The position numbers were made by a program, and so were the translations under genes. Under the pieces are notes generated by a model that saw only the letters and a list, made by a program, of their open reading frames with translations, ran no database searches and was not told the origin of the DNA. Below are positions 26,032 through 36,587 of a DNA stretch of 64,000 nucleotides, piece after piece. Numbering within the stretch: position 1 is the stretch's first letter; each line of letters opens with the position of its first letter. Source of the DNA: Collimonas arenae (GTDB taxonomy: Bacteria > Pseudomonadota > Gammaproteobacteria > Burkholderiales > Burkholderiaceae_D); the NCBI RefSeq assembly GCF_001584165.1, contig NZ_CP013233.1, positions 3,542,620 to 3,606,619 on the forward strand, read 5' to 3'.

Positions 26032-27462
26032 TTAGACCAGATATTGCTGCAAACGCGCAATGACGGCTTCCCGGCCAAACAATTCAAGCACCGCATCGAT
26101 CGCCGGGGTCTGCAACTGCCCGGTCACCATTAAGCGCAACGGCATCGCGAACTGCGGCATCTTCAGCTTGTGTGTCGCCAGCACTTCCTTGATCATCGGC
26201 GCCAAACTTTCCTTGGTCCACTCAATCGTGGCGCAACGTTCCGCAAAGTCGGCCAGCGCCGGTTTGATCGCATCGGTAAAGTGCTGTGCCAGCAGCGCAG
26301 CATCCGGCGCCGGCTTACGGTAGAACAGCATCGCTGCAACGCCGATTTCATTGACGGTGTTGGCGCGCTCCTTCAACAGGCCGATCACTTTCGGCAAGTC
26401 CGGGGCATTGGTGAAATCAGCGCCGTCCCGCTCCATCAGCGGCTTGACCATGGCTGCCAGGCGCGCGTTGTCGGCCAGTTTGATGTAGTGGTTGTTGATC
26501 CACGCCAGTTTTTCAGGATTGAATTGTGCCGGCGATTTCGACAGGTGGTCGAGATCAAACCATTCACAGAACTGTTCCATCGAAAAAATTTCTTCGTCGC
26601 CATGGCTCCAGCCCAGGCGCGCCAGGTAATTCAGCATCGCTTCCGGCAGGTAGCCTTGCGCCGGGTAATCCATGACGCTGACCGCACCGTGGCGCTTCGA
26701 CAGTTTCTCGCCGTCGGCGCCGAGAATCATCGGTACGTGGCCGTACAGCGGCAACGTTGCACCCAGCGCCTTCAGGATATTGATCTGGCGCGGTGTATTG
26801 TTGACGTGGTCGTCGCCGCGGATCACGTGGGTGATCTTCATGTCCCAATCGTCCACCACCACGCAAAAATTGTACGTCGGCGTGCCGTCTGGACGGGCGA
26901 TCACCAGATCGTCCATTTCACGGTTGGAAATGGTGATGTTGCCCTTGACCACGTCGTCCCAGCTGACGTCACCATCGAGCGGATTCTTGAAACGCACCAC
27001 CGGCTTGCGATCCGCAGGAATCGCAGGCAAAGTCTTGCCCGGCTCTGGACGCCAGGTGCCGTCGTAACGCGGCTTTTCGCCAGCGGCGCGCATGCGTTCG
27101 CGCATCGCTTCGACTTCTTCCGGCGACGAGTAGCAGTGGTAGGCCGTGCCTTCCTGCAGCATTTGCGCGATCACTTCGCGATAGCGATCCATGCGGCGCA
27201 TCTGGTAGAACGGACCTTCGTCATGCTCCAGACCCAGCCATTGCATGCCGTCGATGATGGCTTGCACGGCTTCCGGGGTCGAACGTTCCAGATCGGTATC
27301 TTCAATGCGCAACACGAAAGTGCCGCCGAAGTGGCGTGCATAGGCCCAGGAAAACAACGCAGTACGGGCGCCGCCCAGATGCAGGTAACCGGTCGGACTA
27401 GGCGCGAAACGGGTACGCACCGGCGATGATGGGGAAGTGGAAGCTGGAGTCGGAGCAGTCAT
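26032..27462 (-). CDS. gltX: Glutamyl-tRNA synthetase
   Basis: A 476-residue class I synthetase charging tRNA-Glu. The HIGH-type motif is in [21 protein letters not shown] near residue 25; KMSKS appears as [11 protein letters not shown] near residue 250; the [11 protein letters not shown] segment is typical. It lacks the GltX zinc cysteines, as in many beta- and gammaproteobacterial types. Its tRNA-Glu substrates are encoded in two copies just downstream on the same strand with tRNA-Ala, giving a gltX-tRNA cluster. Length is as expected for the family. The N-terminal Thr/Pro/Ser-rich dozen residues are probably flexible. Confidence 0.97.
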   Translation of the reverse strand: MTAPTPASTSPSSPVRTRFAPSPTGYLHLGGARTALFSWAYARHFGGTFVLRIEDTDLERSTPEAVQAIIDGMQWLGLEHDEGPFYQMRRMDRYREVIAQMLQEGTAYHCYSSPEEVEAMRERMRAAGEKPRYDGTWRPEPGKTLPAIPADRKPVVRFKNPLDGDVSWDDVVKGNITISNREMDDLVIARPDGTPTYNFCVVVDDWDMKITHVIRGDDHVNNTPRQINILKALGATLPLYGHVPMILGADGEKLSKRHGAVSVMDYPAQGYLPEAMLNYLARLGWSHGDEEIFSMEQFCEWFDLDHLSKSPAQFNPEKLAWINNHYIKLADNARLAAMVKPLMERDGADFTNAPDLPKVIGLLKERANTVNEIGVAAMLFYRKPAPDAALLAQHFTDAIKPALADFAERCATIEWTKESLAPMIKEVLATHKLKMPQFAMPLRLMVTGQLQTPAIDAVLELFGREAVIARLQQYLV

Positions 27463-27572
27463 GATAAATAAAAACGGCCTTGGATTGCCAAAGCCGTTAT
27501 CAAGGAAAACCCCATTTTACCGCGTTGCACCAGTGGATGGAACCGCCGAGCGGATCTGCCTGCTGCCGGCGT

Positions 27573-27980
27573 TTATTTGACGGTAACGTTGATGGTTTTA
27601 CTCAGTTCCGGGCCATAGGACTGGTGGGCGCCGTTGGCGAACTGCATGGTCAGCTTATATTTGCCCGGCGGCAGCGTAACGCTGGTTTCGGTTTGGCCCT
27701 TGCCGAAATGCAAATGCCTGTCATCGACCGGGATAGCCTGCCCGGCCGGGATGCTGTCTTCGTTGATCAGCAGGTGATGGTGACCGGTCCCCGGCGTCAT
27801 GTCGCTCGCCGGCTTGACTTCCATGCCGCTGACGCCGAACTTGACAGTGAATGGGCTGCTGACCACCGCACCGTCAGCCGGCTCAATGAACGAGACCGAG
27901 GCGGCTTGGGCCATCTGCGGAAGCAGGCCAGCACTCAGCAAAGTTGCGGAAAACAGTACAGAAAGAATCCGTGATTTCAT
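27573..27980 (-). CDS. Periplasmic DUF4399 protein
   Basis: A 135-residue secreted protein from ATG 27980 (MKSRILSVLFSATLLSAGLL), with a signal peptide ending near AQA. The mature part has an Ig-like beta pattern: SFIEPADGAVVSSPFTVKFGVSGM and PGTGHHHLLINEDSIPAG, then DDRHLHFGKGQTETSVTLPPGKYKLTMQFANG. The histidine-rich GTGHHHLL is the hallmark of DUF4399. Its function is unknown; metal or ligand binding by the histidines is a guess. It is followed downstream by gltX on the same strand after a gap of about 110 bases. An upstream in-frame start at 28013 is less likely. Confidence 0.85.
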   Translation of the reverse strand: MKSRILSVLFSATLLSAGLLPQMAQAASVSFIEPADGAVVSSPFTVKFGVSGMEVKPASDMTPGTGHHHLLINEDSIPAGQAIPVDDRHLHFGKGQTETSVTLPPGKYKLTMQFANGAHQSYGPELSKTINVTVK

Positions 27981-28127
27981 TTTCTGGTCCTTTACATCGA
28001 AAATTGACAACACTAACTGCCCATGCGCTCATTGCCAGATGCCTTGGGCAAACCCCGTACAATTTACTGAGTGCAATAATCAATAATACGCGACACCACC
28101 GTCAACACCGCCACCCAAAGGACCGAC

Positions 28128-28469
28128 ATGCAAGCCAGCTACGGCAATTTATTGAACAACCTGCCGCTCGACAGTTCGGCGGAAGTGTTTGAACTGCTAC
28201 ACGAACGCGCCGGCTTGAAAATCGAACGCATCGTGTCCAATGGACAAGCCAGCCCACCCGGTTTCTGGTATGACAATCCCCAAGAAGAATGGGTGCTGCT
28301 GCTCAGCGGCAGCGCCGGCCTGACGCTGGAGGGCGCCAGAGAAGAACATGTCATGCAACCTGGCACTTGGCTGCACATCCCCGCGCATTGTCGCCACCGC
28401 ATCGAATGGACCGATGCGAACCAGCCTACGATCTGGCTGGCGGTGCATCACGAAATCACCTCGCTTTAA
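28128..28469 (+). CDS. Small cupin-domain protein
   Basis: A 113-residue single-domain cupin. The first motif region is WYDNPQEEWVLLLSGSAGLTLEG and the second is LQPGTW-like (MQPGTWLHIPAHCRHRIEW) with two histidines that could bind a metal together with the Glu of EEWVLL. Such proteins are often annotated as cupin or phosphoribosylaminoimidazole-like; no substrate can be assigned. Its stop overlaps the last 4 bases of the convergent mrp gene. Confidence 0.85.
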   Translation: MQASYGNLLNNLPLDSSAEVFELLHERAGLKIERIVSNGQASPPGFWYDNPQEEWVLLLSGSAGLTLEGAREEHVMQPGTWLHIPAHCRHRIEWTDANQPTIWLAVHHEITSL

Positions 28470-29554
28470 TCGTTCTTGATAACGATGCTCGGGAATTTGC
28501 TCGACATGTCGCGCGCCTTTTCAGCAACCTTGATCGCCACCTTGCGCGCGATCTCCCTGTAGATATGCGCCACCGCACCATCCGGTTCGGCGACCACGGT
28601 TGGCGTGCCGGAATCGGTCTGCTGGCGGATCGACATGGTCAACGGCAACGCGCCCAGGAAATCGACGCCGTATTCGCCGCACATGCGAGCGCCGCCGCCT
28701 TCACCGAAAATCGCTTCGGCATGACCGCAGTTCGAGCAGATATGCGTACTCATGTTCTCGACGATCCCGAGGATCGGAATACCGACCTTCTCGAACATCT
28801 TCAAGCCCTTGCGCGCATCAAGCAGTGCGATGTCCTGCGGCGTGGTGACGATCACGGCGCCGGTCACCGGAACTTTTTGCGACAGCGTCAACTGGATATC
28901 GCCGGTGCCAGGCGGCATGTCGACGATCAGGTAATCGAGATCGCGCCAGTTGGTCTGTTCCAGCAACTGTTGCAAGGCTTGCGTGACGATCGGGCCGCGC
29001 CACACCATCGGCTCGTCCGGATCGACCATGAAACCGATGCTCGACACCTGCAGTCCGTGGTTTTCCAGCGGCTCCATGGTTTTGCCATCCTTGGTTTCCG
29101 GACGGCCGCTGATGCCCATCATCATCGGCTGCGACGGGCCATAGATGTCGGCATCAAGGATCCCGACCTGTGCACCCTCTGCCGCCAGCGCCAGCGCCAG
29201 GTTGACGGCCGTGGTCGATTTACCGACCCCACCCTTGCCGGACGCCACCGCGATGATGTTCTTGACGTTCGCCATCAGCTTGACGCCACGCTGCACTGCG
29301 TGGGACTGGATTTTCGAATAGACATGCGGGCTGACCTGGCCGATACCAGGCAACGCGCGAACCGCTGCAACGGCGGCGTCGCCGATCAGCGCAAACTGGC
29401 TTTTGGCCGGATAGTCCAGCTCGATGTCGAACGTAACATTGGCGCCATCCAGCTGGATATTTTTAGCCGACTTGCCGGCAATCAGATCCTTGCCGGTATT
29501 CGGATCGATGACACCGGCCAATGCTGCCTTGACTGCTTCAATCGTGACGCTCAT
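28466..29554 (-). CDS. apbC: Iron-sulfur cluster carrier ATPase (Mrp/ApbC/NBP35)
   Basis: A 362-residue P-loop ATPase. Residues 1-90 form the MIP18/DUF59-like domain (SVTIEAVKAALAGVIDPNTGKDL); the deviant Walker A SGKGGVGKST comes next with the signature Lys-x-GG; DADIYGPSQPMMMG and DYLIVDMPPGTGD follow; and the bridging cysteines are in the CSNC pair that holds a transient 4Fe-4S cluster for apoproteins. Start at 29554 (MSVTIEA). It is divergent from metG across a 249-base region containing a family 2 repeat. This metG/mrp pairing is common in proteobacteria. Confidence 0.95.
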   Translation of the reverse strand: MSVTIEAVKAALAGVIDPNTGKDLIAGKSAKNIQLDGANVTFDIELDYPAKSQFALIGDAAVAAVRALPGIGQVSPHVYSKIQSHAVQRGVKLMANVKNIIAVASGKGGVGKSTTAVNLALALAAEGAQVGILDADIYGPSQPMMMGISGRPETKDGKTMEPLENHGLQVSSIGFMVDPDEPMVWRGPIVTQALQQLLEQTNWRDLDYLIVDMPPGTGDIQLTLSQKVPVTGAVIVTTPQDIALLDARKGLKMFEKVGIPILGIVENMSTHICSNCGHAEAIFGEGGGARMCGEYGVDFLGALPLTMSIRQQTDSGTPTVVAEPDGAVAHIYREIARKVAIKVAEKARDMSSKFPSIVIKND

Positions 29555-29632
29555 TACTTTTCCTCTACGTATTTCCAATAAGATGCGGCAAGTCTAAACC
29601 ATATCGTTGCCATTCCGCTGGCGCGGCGTCGA

Positions 29633-29736
29633 GTAGGCACTTGTGCCCATGCATGAACTCCTCCACGTACGCGCTTGCACAGGTCGAAACTCCAGCTACA
29701 ACGGTAACGCGTGGGCACAATGTGTCCACCCTGCGC
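29633..29736. repeat. GTGGGCAC palindromic repeat pair, family 2
   Basis: A degenerate left copy (TAGGCACTTGTGCCCATG) and a right copy (GTGGGCACAATGTGTCCACC) separated by about 55 bases, in the mrp/metG promoter region. Confidence 0.65.
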
Positions 29737-29803
29737 CACAATTGTCGTCGTTGGCTGCTAAAATCAACCTTTTATTCCAATCCGCAGCACTTAACATTGC
29801 CAA

Positions 29804-31906
29804 ATGAGCATCATTTTGACTTCAACTCCCCGCCAATTATTCGTCACTACCGCCCTGCCTTACGCCAATGCAGCGTTTCATATCGGCCACATCATGGAAT
29901 ATATCCAGGCCGACATCTGGGTGCGGTTCCAGCGAATGCAGGGCCATGAAGTCAATTTCGTCGGTGCTGACGATGCGCACGGCGCACCAATCATGATCGC
30001 CGCCGAAAAGGCTGGCATCACGCCGCAGGAATTCGTGGCGCAGATCGCGGCCGGCCGCAAGCAGTACCTGGACGGCTTCCACATCGCCTTCGACAACTGG
30101 CATTCGACCGACGGCCCGGAAAACCATGAACTGTCGCGCGACATCTACCGCAAGCTGAAAGCTGCGGGCTTTATCGCGACCAAGACCATCGAACAGTTCT
30201 ACGATCCGGTCAAGAACATGTTCCTGCCGGACCGCTATATCAAGGGCGAATGCCCAAAATGCGGCGCCAAGAATCAATACGGCGATTCCTGCGAAGTGTG
30301 CAGCTCAGTGTACGCGCCGACCGATCTGAAGAATCCGTACTCGACCCTGACCGGCGCGACACCGGTGATGAAATCGTCGGAACACTTCTTCTTCAAATTG
30401 TCCGATCCACAGTGCGTGGAATTCCTGCGCGGCTGGGCGCTCGGCAATGTCGACGGCAAGCCACGGCTGCAATCGGAAGTTGCCAACAAGGCCAAGGAAT
30501 GGCTGGAAAGCGACGGCGGCATGGGCGACTGGGACATCAGCCGCGATGCGCCCTACTTCGGCATCGAGATCCCGGATGAACCGGGCAAGTATTTCTACGT
30601 CTGGCTGGATGCACCGGTCGGCTACCTGGCTTCGCTGAAGAATTACTTCGGCAAGATCGGGCGCGACTACGACGCCTTCATGGCCGATCCGAAGACCGAG
30701 CAATATCATTTCATCGGCAAGGACATCACCTATTTCCATACGCTGTTCTGGCCAGCCATGCTGCATTTCTCCGGTCAAAAAGTACCGAACAATGTGTTCG
30801 TGCACGGCTTCCTGACGGTCTCCGGCGAAAAGATGTCGAAATCACGCGGCACTGGCATTTCGCCACTGCGCTACCTTGATCTCGGCATGAATCCGGAATG
30901 GATGCGCTACTACATCGCCGCCAAGCTGAGCGCCAAGGTGGAAGACCTGGACTTCAACCCGGATGACTTCGTCGCCCGCGTCAACTCCGACCTGATCGGC
31001 AAGTACATCAACATCGCCAGCCGCGCCGCCGGTTTTATCGCCAAGAAATTCGACGGCAAGGTCAGCACTGCCTGGGCCACCCACAGCGATCCTTTCCTGG
31101 CCGGCCTGCGCACCGTTGCCGGCGATATTCGTGCACTGTACGACGGCCGTGAATACGGCAAGGCATTGCGTGCCGTGATGGAACAGGCTGATGTGATCAA
31201 CGCCTACGTCGACGCCAACAAGCCGTGGGAACTGGCCAAGGATCCGGCCAAGGAAGCGGCCCTGCACGAAGTTTGCAGCCGCCTGCTGGAAGCATTCCGC
31301 ATCCTGACCGTGTACCTGAAACCGGTGTTGCCGGCGCTGGCCGCCCAGGTCGAAGCTTTCCTGCAAATCCAGCCGCTGGTGTGGGCCGATGTGACCAAGC
31401 CACTGGCCGATGGTCACCAGATCAATGCCTATACGCACTTGATGACGCGGGTCGAGTCGAAGATGCTGGATGCGTTGTTTGATGCGCCGGCGGCGCCGGC
31501 TGCCGCCGCTGCCACCGAAGAGTCGGCTAGCGACACAACTGCCAGCACCATCGAACCGCTGGCCGCAGAAATCAAGATCGATGATTTCGTCAAAGTCGAT
31601 TTGCGTATCGCCAAGATCGTCAACTGCGAACACGTCGACGGTTCCGACAAATTGCTGCGACTGACGCTGGATGTCGGCGAAGGCCGCCTGCGTAATGTGT
31701 TCTCCGGCATCAAGTCGTCCTACCAGCCGGAAGAACTGATCGGCAAGCTGACCGTGATGGTGGCCAACCTGGCGCCGCGCAAGATGAAGTTCGGCATTTC
31801 GGAAGGCATGGTGCTGGCAGCGTCTGCGGCGGATAACAAGACCAACGCCGGCATCTACGTGCTCAATCCATGGCCAGGTGCTGAGCCGGGCATGCGCGTC
31901 AGCTAA
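29804..31906 (+). CDS. metG: Methionyl-tRNA synthetase
   Basis: A 700-residue class I synthetase. HIGH motif in [19 protein letters not shown] (residues about 18-36); zinc knuckle [17 protein letters not shown] near residue 150; KMSKS in [12 protein letters not shown] near residue 343; anticodon-binding helical domain in the middle; and the C-terminal dimerising EMAP/tRNA-binding domain ([15 protein letters not shown] to the end) after an Ala-rich linker ([20 protein letters not shown]). Full length for the long E. coli-type enzyme. It is divergent from mrp and followed by an acetyltransferase gene 9 bases later. Confidence 0.97.
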   Translation: MSIILTSTPRQLFVTTALPYANAAFHIGHIMEYIQADIWVRFQRMQGHEVNFVGADDAHGAPIMIAAEKAGITPQEFVAQIAAGRKQYLDGFHIAFDNWHSTDGPENHELSRDIYRKLKAAGFIATKTIEQFYDPVKNMFLPDRYIKGECPKCGAKNQYGDSCEVCSSVYAPTDLKNPYSTLTGATPVMKSSEHFFFKLSDPQCVEFLRGWALGNVDGKPRLQSEVANKAKEWLESDGGMGDWDISRDAPYFGIEIPDEPGKYFYVWLDAPVGYLASLKNYFGKIGRDYDAFMADPKTEQYHFIGKDITYFHTLFWPAMLHFSGQKVPNNVFVHGFLTVSGEKMSKSRGTGISPLRYLDLGMNPEWMRYYIAAKLSAKVEDLDFNPDDFVARVNSDLIGKYINIASRAAGFIAKKFDGKVSTAWATHSDPFLAGLRTVAGDIRALYDGREYGKALRAVMEQADVINAYVDANKPWELAKDPAKEAALHEVCSRLLEAFRILTVYLKPVLPALAAQVEAFLQIQPLVWADVTKPLADGHQINAYTHLMTRVESKMLDALFDAPAAPAAAAATEESASDTTASTIEPLAAEIKIDDFVKVDLRIAKIVNCEHVDGSDKLLRLTLDVGEGRLRNVFSGIKSSYQPEELIGKLTVMVANLAPRKMKFGISEGMVLAASAADNKTNAGIYVLNPWPGAEPGMRVS

Positions 31907-31914
31907 GCAAGCCT

Positions 31915-32394
31915 ATGAACCTGCAAGTCCGCGAAGTCAGCACCGACGATGCCGCACTGATCGCCGAGCTGACACGCGCTTGCTGGGCCGAACGGGTGAC
32001 CGCCAGTTCCAGCGGCCACCACGAAAGTGCTGAGCGCGTGTTGCATGACCTGCAGCGCGGCGGCGGCTTCATCTTGCAGTTAGATACGCGCCCCGTCGGC
32101 TCGGTGCGCTGGCTGCCGTCCGATACCGAAACCGACGTCTGGGAAATCCTGCGCATGGGCGTGTTGCCTGCCTATCGCGGTCAAGGCCTGTCGCAGCATT
32201 TGATGGAAGCGCTGATCCATCGCGCCCAGGGTGCAGATATCAATGAACTGCGCTTGGCGGTACGCGCCGATCAGACGCGGGTCGTCGATCTGTATGCGGT
32301 GTTTGAATTCGAACTGGCGCCGGAACTGGAATACACTCGCGCCAATCCGCTGGACGAGCCGCCGATTGTGATGCGGCGCTGGCTGAAACGGTAA
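31915..32394 (+). CDS. GNAT-family N-acetyltransferase
   Basis: A 159-residue GNAT acetyltransferase. The acetyl-CoA pyrophosphate loop is VLPAYRGQGLSQHLM (Q/RxxGxG/A type), preceded by strand MGV and followed by ALIHRAQGADINELRLAVRADQTRVVDLY, where the Tyr may act as general acid. The acceptor is unknown. It begins 9 bases after metG, so it is co-transcribed with it. The gene's 3' end runs into a GTGGGCAC palindrome (32391-32419) that may end the transcript. Confidence 0.87.
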   Translation: MNLQVREVSTDDAALIAELTRACWAERVTASSSGHHESAERVLHDLQRGGGFILQLDTRPVGSVRWLPSDTETDVWEILRMGVLPAYRGQGLSQHLMEALIHRAQGADINELRLAVRADQTRVVDLYAVFEFELAPELEYTRANPLDEPPIVMRRWLKR

Positions 32395-32419
32395 CGTGGG
32401 CACGTTGTGCCCACCCTAG
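32391..32419. repeat. GTGGGCAC palindrome, family 2
   Basis: CGTGGGCACGTTGTGCCCAC then CCTAG, directly at the acetyltransferase stop codon; between convergent genes. Confidence 0.75.
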
Positions 32420-32424
32420 TCCGC

Positions 32425-32931
32425 TTAGTGTCCGTACACCTGCGACACTGAAGTGCCGGTCACCAGCCCGCTGGTGATATCCATGTGAACATTGAAGAAA
32501 GCCTGGCTGGCGTCGCTCTGGATATAGCGCCAATCCCAGACTTCCTCGTTCTTGCGGGTAAATTGCACTACCGTGCGCGGCTTGCCCAGCATTTGCCGGA
32601 CCTCTTCCTTGCTCATGCCGACCTTGATCCTGGCGAAATTCTCTTCCGTCAGCACTTGTTTGTAATCGCTCAGCTTGCCGTCCTTGCCAATATAAAAAAT
32701 CCAGGTGCGGGCGCCGGCCGGGCCTTTCGGATATTCAAGCGTACGCTCGCCATTTTCCTTTTCCCAGACCGTATCCGGCTGCCCCATGGCATTGCGGACA
32801 TCAGCCTCGGACGATTCGCCGCGGTGCAGTTTTTCCAAGCCAGCCTCCTGTATGAAATTGCCGTTCTGGTCGCAAGCTGCAATCAGAAATGGCGCAATCA
32901 CCATTAGCATGGTGCGTAGCCGTTGTTTCAT
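32425..32931 (-). CDS. BamE/SmpA-like outer-membrane lipoprotein
   Basis: A 168-residue lipoprotein from ATG 32931 (MKQRLRTMLMVIAPFLIAAC; lipobox IAAC), with an AGGAGG ribosome-binding site just ahead. Two tandem SmpA/OmlA-like halves are visible, each with the (V/M)xxxLGxP pattern: GESSEADVRNAMGQPDTVW and VGMSKEEVRQMLGKPRTVVQF, each followed by a WxY/W-x-F strand. Single-domain BamE is about 110 residues, so this is a doubled relative rather than BamE itself. Envelope biogenesis is the probable area of work. It converges with the metG-acetyltransferase unit and is divergent from the DUF3460 gene. Confidence 0.85.
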   Translation of the reverse strand: MKQRLRTMLMVIAPFLIAACDQNGNFIQEAGLEKLHRGESSEADVRNAMGQPDTVWEKENGERTLEYPKGPAGARTWIFYIGKDGKLSDYKQVLTEENFARIKVGMSKEEVRQMLGKPRTVVQFTRKNEEVWDWRYIQSDASQAFFNVHMDITSGLVTGTSVSQVYGH

Positions 32932-33075
32932 CATTACCTCCTGATAGTGTTCGATGCTGACGCATTGTTGTGCGGGCACGACAGGATAATCCCTGCGGTT
33001 GCCGCGCACAAACAGTTCGGCAGCTAGGAAATAGCATAAAATAGCGCCTACTTCCACCGAATTATCAAAGCAACC

Positions 33076-33285
33076 ATGACATTCTCCAAGCAAATTTCAG
33101 GCTACGAATCCGATATCACCAAATTCATCGAAGAACTCAAGAAAAAGAACCCGAAATTGGAAGAACAGCAACTGGCCGGCCGCGCTTTGCTGTGGGACAA
33201 GACCCCGATCGACCTGGATAGCCAACAGCGCACGCAAGAGTCGCGCGTCGATCAGCAACCCTATGTGTATCAAAACAACCACTAA
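33076..33285 (+). CDS. DUF3460 small protein
   Basis: Sixty-nine residues, rich in charged residues, starting SKQISGYESDITKFIEELKKKNPKLEEQQLAGRALLWDK. I recognise this as the DUF3460 family, found next to scpA in Burkholderiales. No signal, membrane segment or known catalytic motif; a helical adaptor is likely. It is 26 bases upstream of scpA, so probably in one unit with it. Confidence 0.85.
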   Translation: MTFSKQISGYESDITKFIEELKKKNPKLEEQQLAGRALLWDKTPIDLDSQQRTQESRVDQQPYVYQNNH

Positions 33286-33311
33286 TTTCGCCAACATCAG
33301 GTAACGGTTAA

Positions 33312-34175
33312 ATGAGCCAGAACGTGTCGGATGCCGCAGAACTGACGCTGGAAGGACAGCCCGATTCGACGCCGAACGTGATCGACGGCGTCGCCTTTGC
33401 GCGCCTGTACGGCGAGCCGCTGTTCCGCATGCCGACCGATCTGTACATTCCGCCGGATGCGCTGGAAGTTTTCCTGGAAGCATTCGAAGGTCCGCTCGAT
33501 CTGCTGCTATACCTGATCCGCAAGCAGAATTTCAACATCCTCGATATCCCGATGGCGCAGGTCACCCTGCAATATCTGGAATACGTCGACCAGATCCGCA
33601 TCACCAACCTGGAGCTGGCGGCGGAATACCTGCTGATGGCGGCGATGCTGATCGAGATCAAATCGCGCATGCTGCTGCCGGTGCGCAAGACCGATAGCGA
33701 AGAAGCTGAAGATCCGCGTGCCGAGCTGGTGCGGCGCCTGCTGGAATATGAGCAGATGAAGCTGGCGGCGCGCGAAATCGATGCCCTGCCGCAACTCGGT
33801 CGCGATTATGTCCGCACCCAGATCTACATCGAACAAAACACCGTCACCCGCTGGCCGGACGTTAATCTGGACGACCTGCAGGCAGCCTGGGCCGATGTGA
33901 TCAAGCGCGCCAGACTGACCGCCCATCACACCATCAGCCGCGAAGAGCTGTCGGTGCGCGAGCACATGACCGGGATCCTGCGGCGCTTGCAATCGTCGCG
34001 CTTTGTCGAATTTGCCGATCTGTTCGATCCTGCGCGCGGCGTGCCGGTGCTGGTGGTGAACTTCATCGCACTGCTGGAGCTGGCCAAGGAAACCTTGATT
34101 GAAATCACCCAGGCCGAACCTTTTGCGCCCATCTACGTGCGCCTGGCTTACTCGCCGACCTATTCACCAACTTAG
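33312..34175 (+). CDS. scpA: Segregation and condensation protein A
   Basis: A 287-residue kleisin that links SMC heads in the ScpAB-SMC chromosome-organising complex. The conserved block VFLEAFEGPLDLLLYLIRKQNFNILDIPMAQVTLQYLEYVD (from about residue 54) and the LAAEYLLMAAMLIEIKSRMLLPV helix are diagnostic, and the acidic winged-helix C-terminus near VLVVNFIALLELAKE completes it. An N-terminal extension of about 50 residues is usual for betaproteobacteria. scpB is not adjacent here; panC follows by 90 bases. Confidence 0.95.
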   Translation: MSQNVSDAAELTLEGQPDSTPNVIDGVAFARLYGEPLFRMPTDLYIPPDALEVFLEAFEGPLDLLLYLIRKQNFNILDIPMAQVTLQYLEYVDQIRITNLELAAEYLLMAAMLIEIKSRMLLPVRKTDSEEAEDPRAELVRRLLEYEQMKLAAREIDALPQLGRDYVRTQIYIEQNTVTRWPDVNLDDLQAAWADVIKRARLTAHHTISREELSVREHMTGILRRLQSSRFVEFADLFDPARGVPVLVVNFIALLELAKETLIEITQAEPFAPIYVRLAYSPTYSPT

Positions 34176-34262
34176 CGCCGACATAATTTCCTGTTTACCT
34201 CATTAGGGACGGAGTAATTCGCCATGCCACGGCGATTCTTTAACCTTGTCCCATAAAAATAA

Positions 34263-35105
<843 letters not shown>

Positions 35106-35112
35106 GTAGTAC

Positions 35113-36024
35113 ATGCAAGCTCGCCGCCACAGCAGACAACACATCATTTGCCTGGCGGCGCTGCTGAGCCTGGCTATCGCCAGCGCGAATGCCGGCGTCG
35201 ACAAGATCACAGTCCAAGACGATACGCAACACACCGTCACACTGCCACGCCCTGCACACCGCATCATCAGCCTGGCGCCGCACGTCACTGAACTGCTGTT
35301 TGCAGCCGGCGCCGGGCCTTATGTGATCGGGGTCAGCGCCTACAGCGACTATCCGCCTGTGGTAAAGCAACTGCCCAGCGTCGGCGATAGCAATGCACTG
35401 GACGCGGAACGCATCATTGCCTTGAAGCCTGATTTGGTGGTGGCCTGGAACAGCGGCAATTCCGCCAGCCAGCTGGCCACCTTGCGCGCCATCGGCATCC
35501 CGGTATTCGAAAGCGAACCGCACGACTTCGCCGCCATCGCCTCTTCGCTGGAACGACTGTCGATACTGGCCGGCACCGAAAATATCGGCAAACCGGCCGC
35601 CGCAGCCTTCCGCGCACGCCTGGCGATACTTGGCAAGACTTATCAGAAACACCCCAAGGTCCGGGTGTTTTACCAGATATGGCAAAAGCCGCTAATGACG
35701 CTCAACGACCATCATTTGGTGTCGAGTGTGATCCGTTTATGCGGCGGCGAGAATATATTCGGCAAGCTGTCGCAACTGGCGCCGACAGTCAGCACCGAAG
35801 CGGTGTTGCAAGCCAATCCGGAAGTGATCTTTGCCGCCGATAGCAAACAACCTGCCGATGGTGACAGCGGCGGATGGCGCCGCTTCCCGGCACTCACCGC
35901 GGTGATGCGCAACAATCTGTTTGCGTTGACGCCGGATCAAATGAGCCGCCCCGGGCCAAGGATCCTGGATGGCGCTACTGAACTATGCCAGAAACTGGAT
36001 GTGGCGCGCGCCCGACGCAAGTGA
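35113..36024 (+). CDS. btuF: Periplasmic cobalamin-binding protein BtuF
   Basis: A 303-residue class III periplasmic binding protein. A signal peptide (RQHIICLAALLSLAIASANA) is followed by RIISLAPHVTELLFAAGAGPYVIGVSAYSDYPP, the conserved BtuF start, a rigid helix linker and a C-terminal lobe with LSQLAPTVSTEAVLQANPEVIFA. It would deliver vitamin B12 to BtuCD, whose genes are at 37.6-39.4 kb on the other strand with btuB. Other members of the family bind haem or siderophores, but the nearby btuB riboswitch and btuCD support cobalamin. It is the promoter-distal gene behind panC. Confidence 0.85.
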   Translation: MQARRHSRQHIICLAALLSLAIASANAGVDKITVQDDTQHTVTLPRPAHRIISLAPHVTELLFAAGAGPYVIGVSAYSDYPPVVKQLPSVGDSNALDAERIIALKPDLVVAWNSGNSASQLATLRAIGIPVFESEPHDFAAIASSLERLSILAGTENIGKPAAAAFRARLAILGKTYQKHPKVRVFYQIWQKPLMTLNDHHLVSSVIRLCGGENIFGKLSQLAPTVSTEAVLQANPEVIFAADSKQPADGDSGGWRRFPALTAVMRNNLFALTPDQMSRPGPRILDGATELCQKLDVARARRK

Positions 36025-36192
36025 GCATTCACGGCGCAGCCGCAAGAAATCGTCGCCGGCCTCCTGACCTAGGCTGCTCGCCGTCCAGCAATCACAACAT
36101 CCACAAATTTCCCTATGGAAAAATGACAAAATACGTATAATTTTGCAATCATCAAGATTCAATTTTTTACTGACACCCATGGGGGAAATGAA

Positions 36193-36582
36193 ATGAAAAA
36201 AGTGATTGCCGGTTTATCCGCAAGTCTGTTCATGTTGATGTCGAACCTGGCGCATGCCGATGGCGAATGCGACAAATACAAAACCTCCTACGACAAGACC
36301 TATTGCATGGCCAAGATATTCATGGAGGCCGACAAGGAATTGAACACCGTCTATAGCGAACTGCGCGGCGTCTTGAAGGAGGATTTAAAAAAACAACTGA
36401 CTGAAACGCAGCGCGCCTGGCTGAAATATCGGGACAGTTCGTGCGAACAATCCGGCTCTATCGACGTGAGCTGCAATTACAAGGTCAATAAAGAACGCAC
36501 CGACTATCTGCGTGACCGCTTGCGCGAATGCAAGGCAGGTACTTGCCGCAATGAGTTGATCGCGCAAAAGAACTGGGGCTAA
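36193..36582 (+). CDS. LprI-type (DUF1311) periplasmic protein
   Basis: A 129-residue secreted protein: signal MKKVIAGLSASLFMLMSNLAHA, then the DUF1311/LprI pattern CDKYKTSYDKTYCMAKIFMEADKELNTVYSELRGVL and LKYRDSSCEQSG, with six cysteines likely in disulfides. LprI is known as a lysozyme inhibitor; many family members are uncharacterised. It is 5 bases upstream of an N-acetylmuramoyl-L-alanine amidase gene, forming a tight two-gene unit concerned with peptidoglycan hydrolysis or its control (inference). The upstream region is AT-rich and promoter-like. Confidence 0.85.
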   Translation: MKKVIAGLSASLFMLMSNLAHADGECDKYKTSYDKTYCMAKIFMEADKELNTVYSELRGVLKEDLKKQLTETQRAWLKYRDSSCEQSGSIDVSCNYKVNKERTDYLRDRLRECKAGTCRNELIAQKNWG

Positions 36583-36587
36583 TTGCA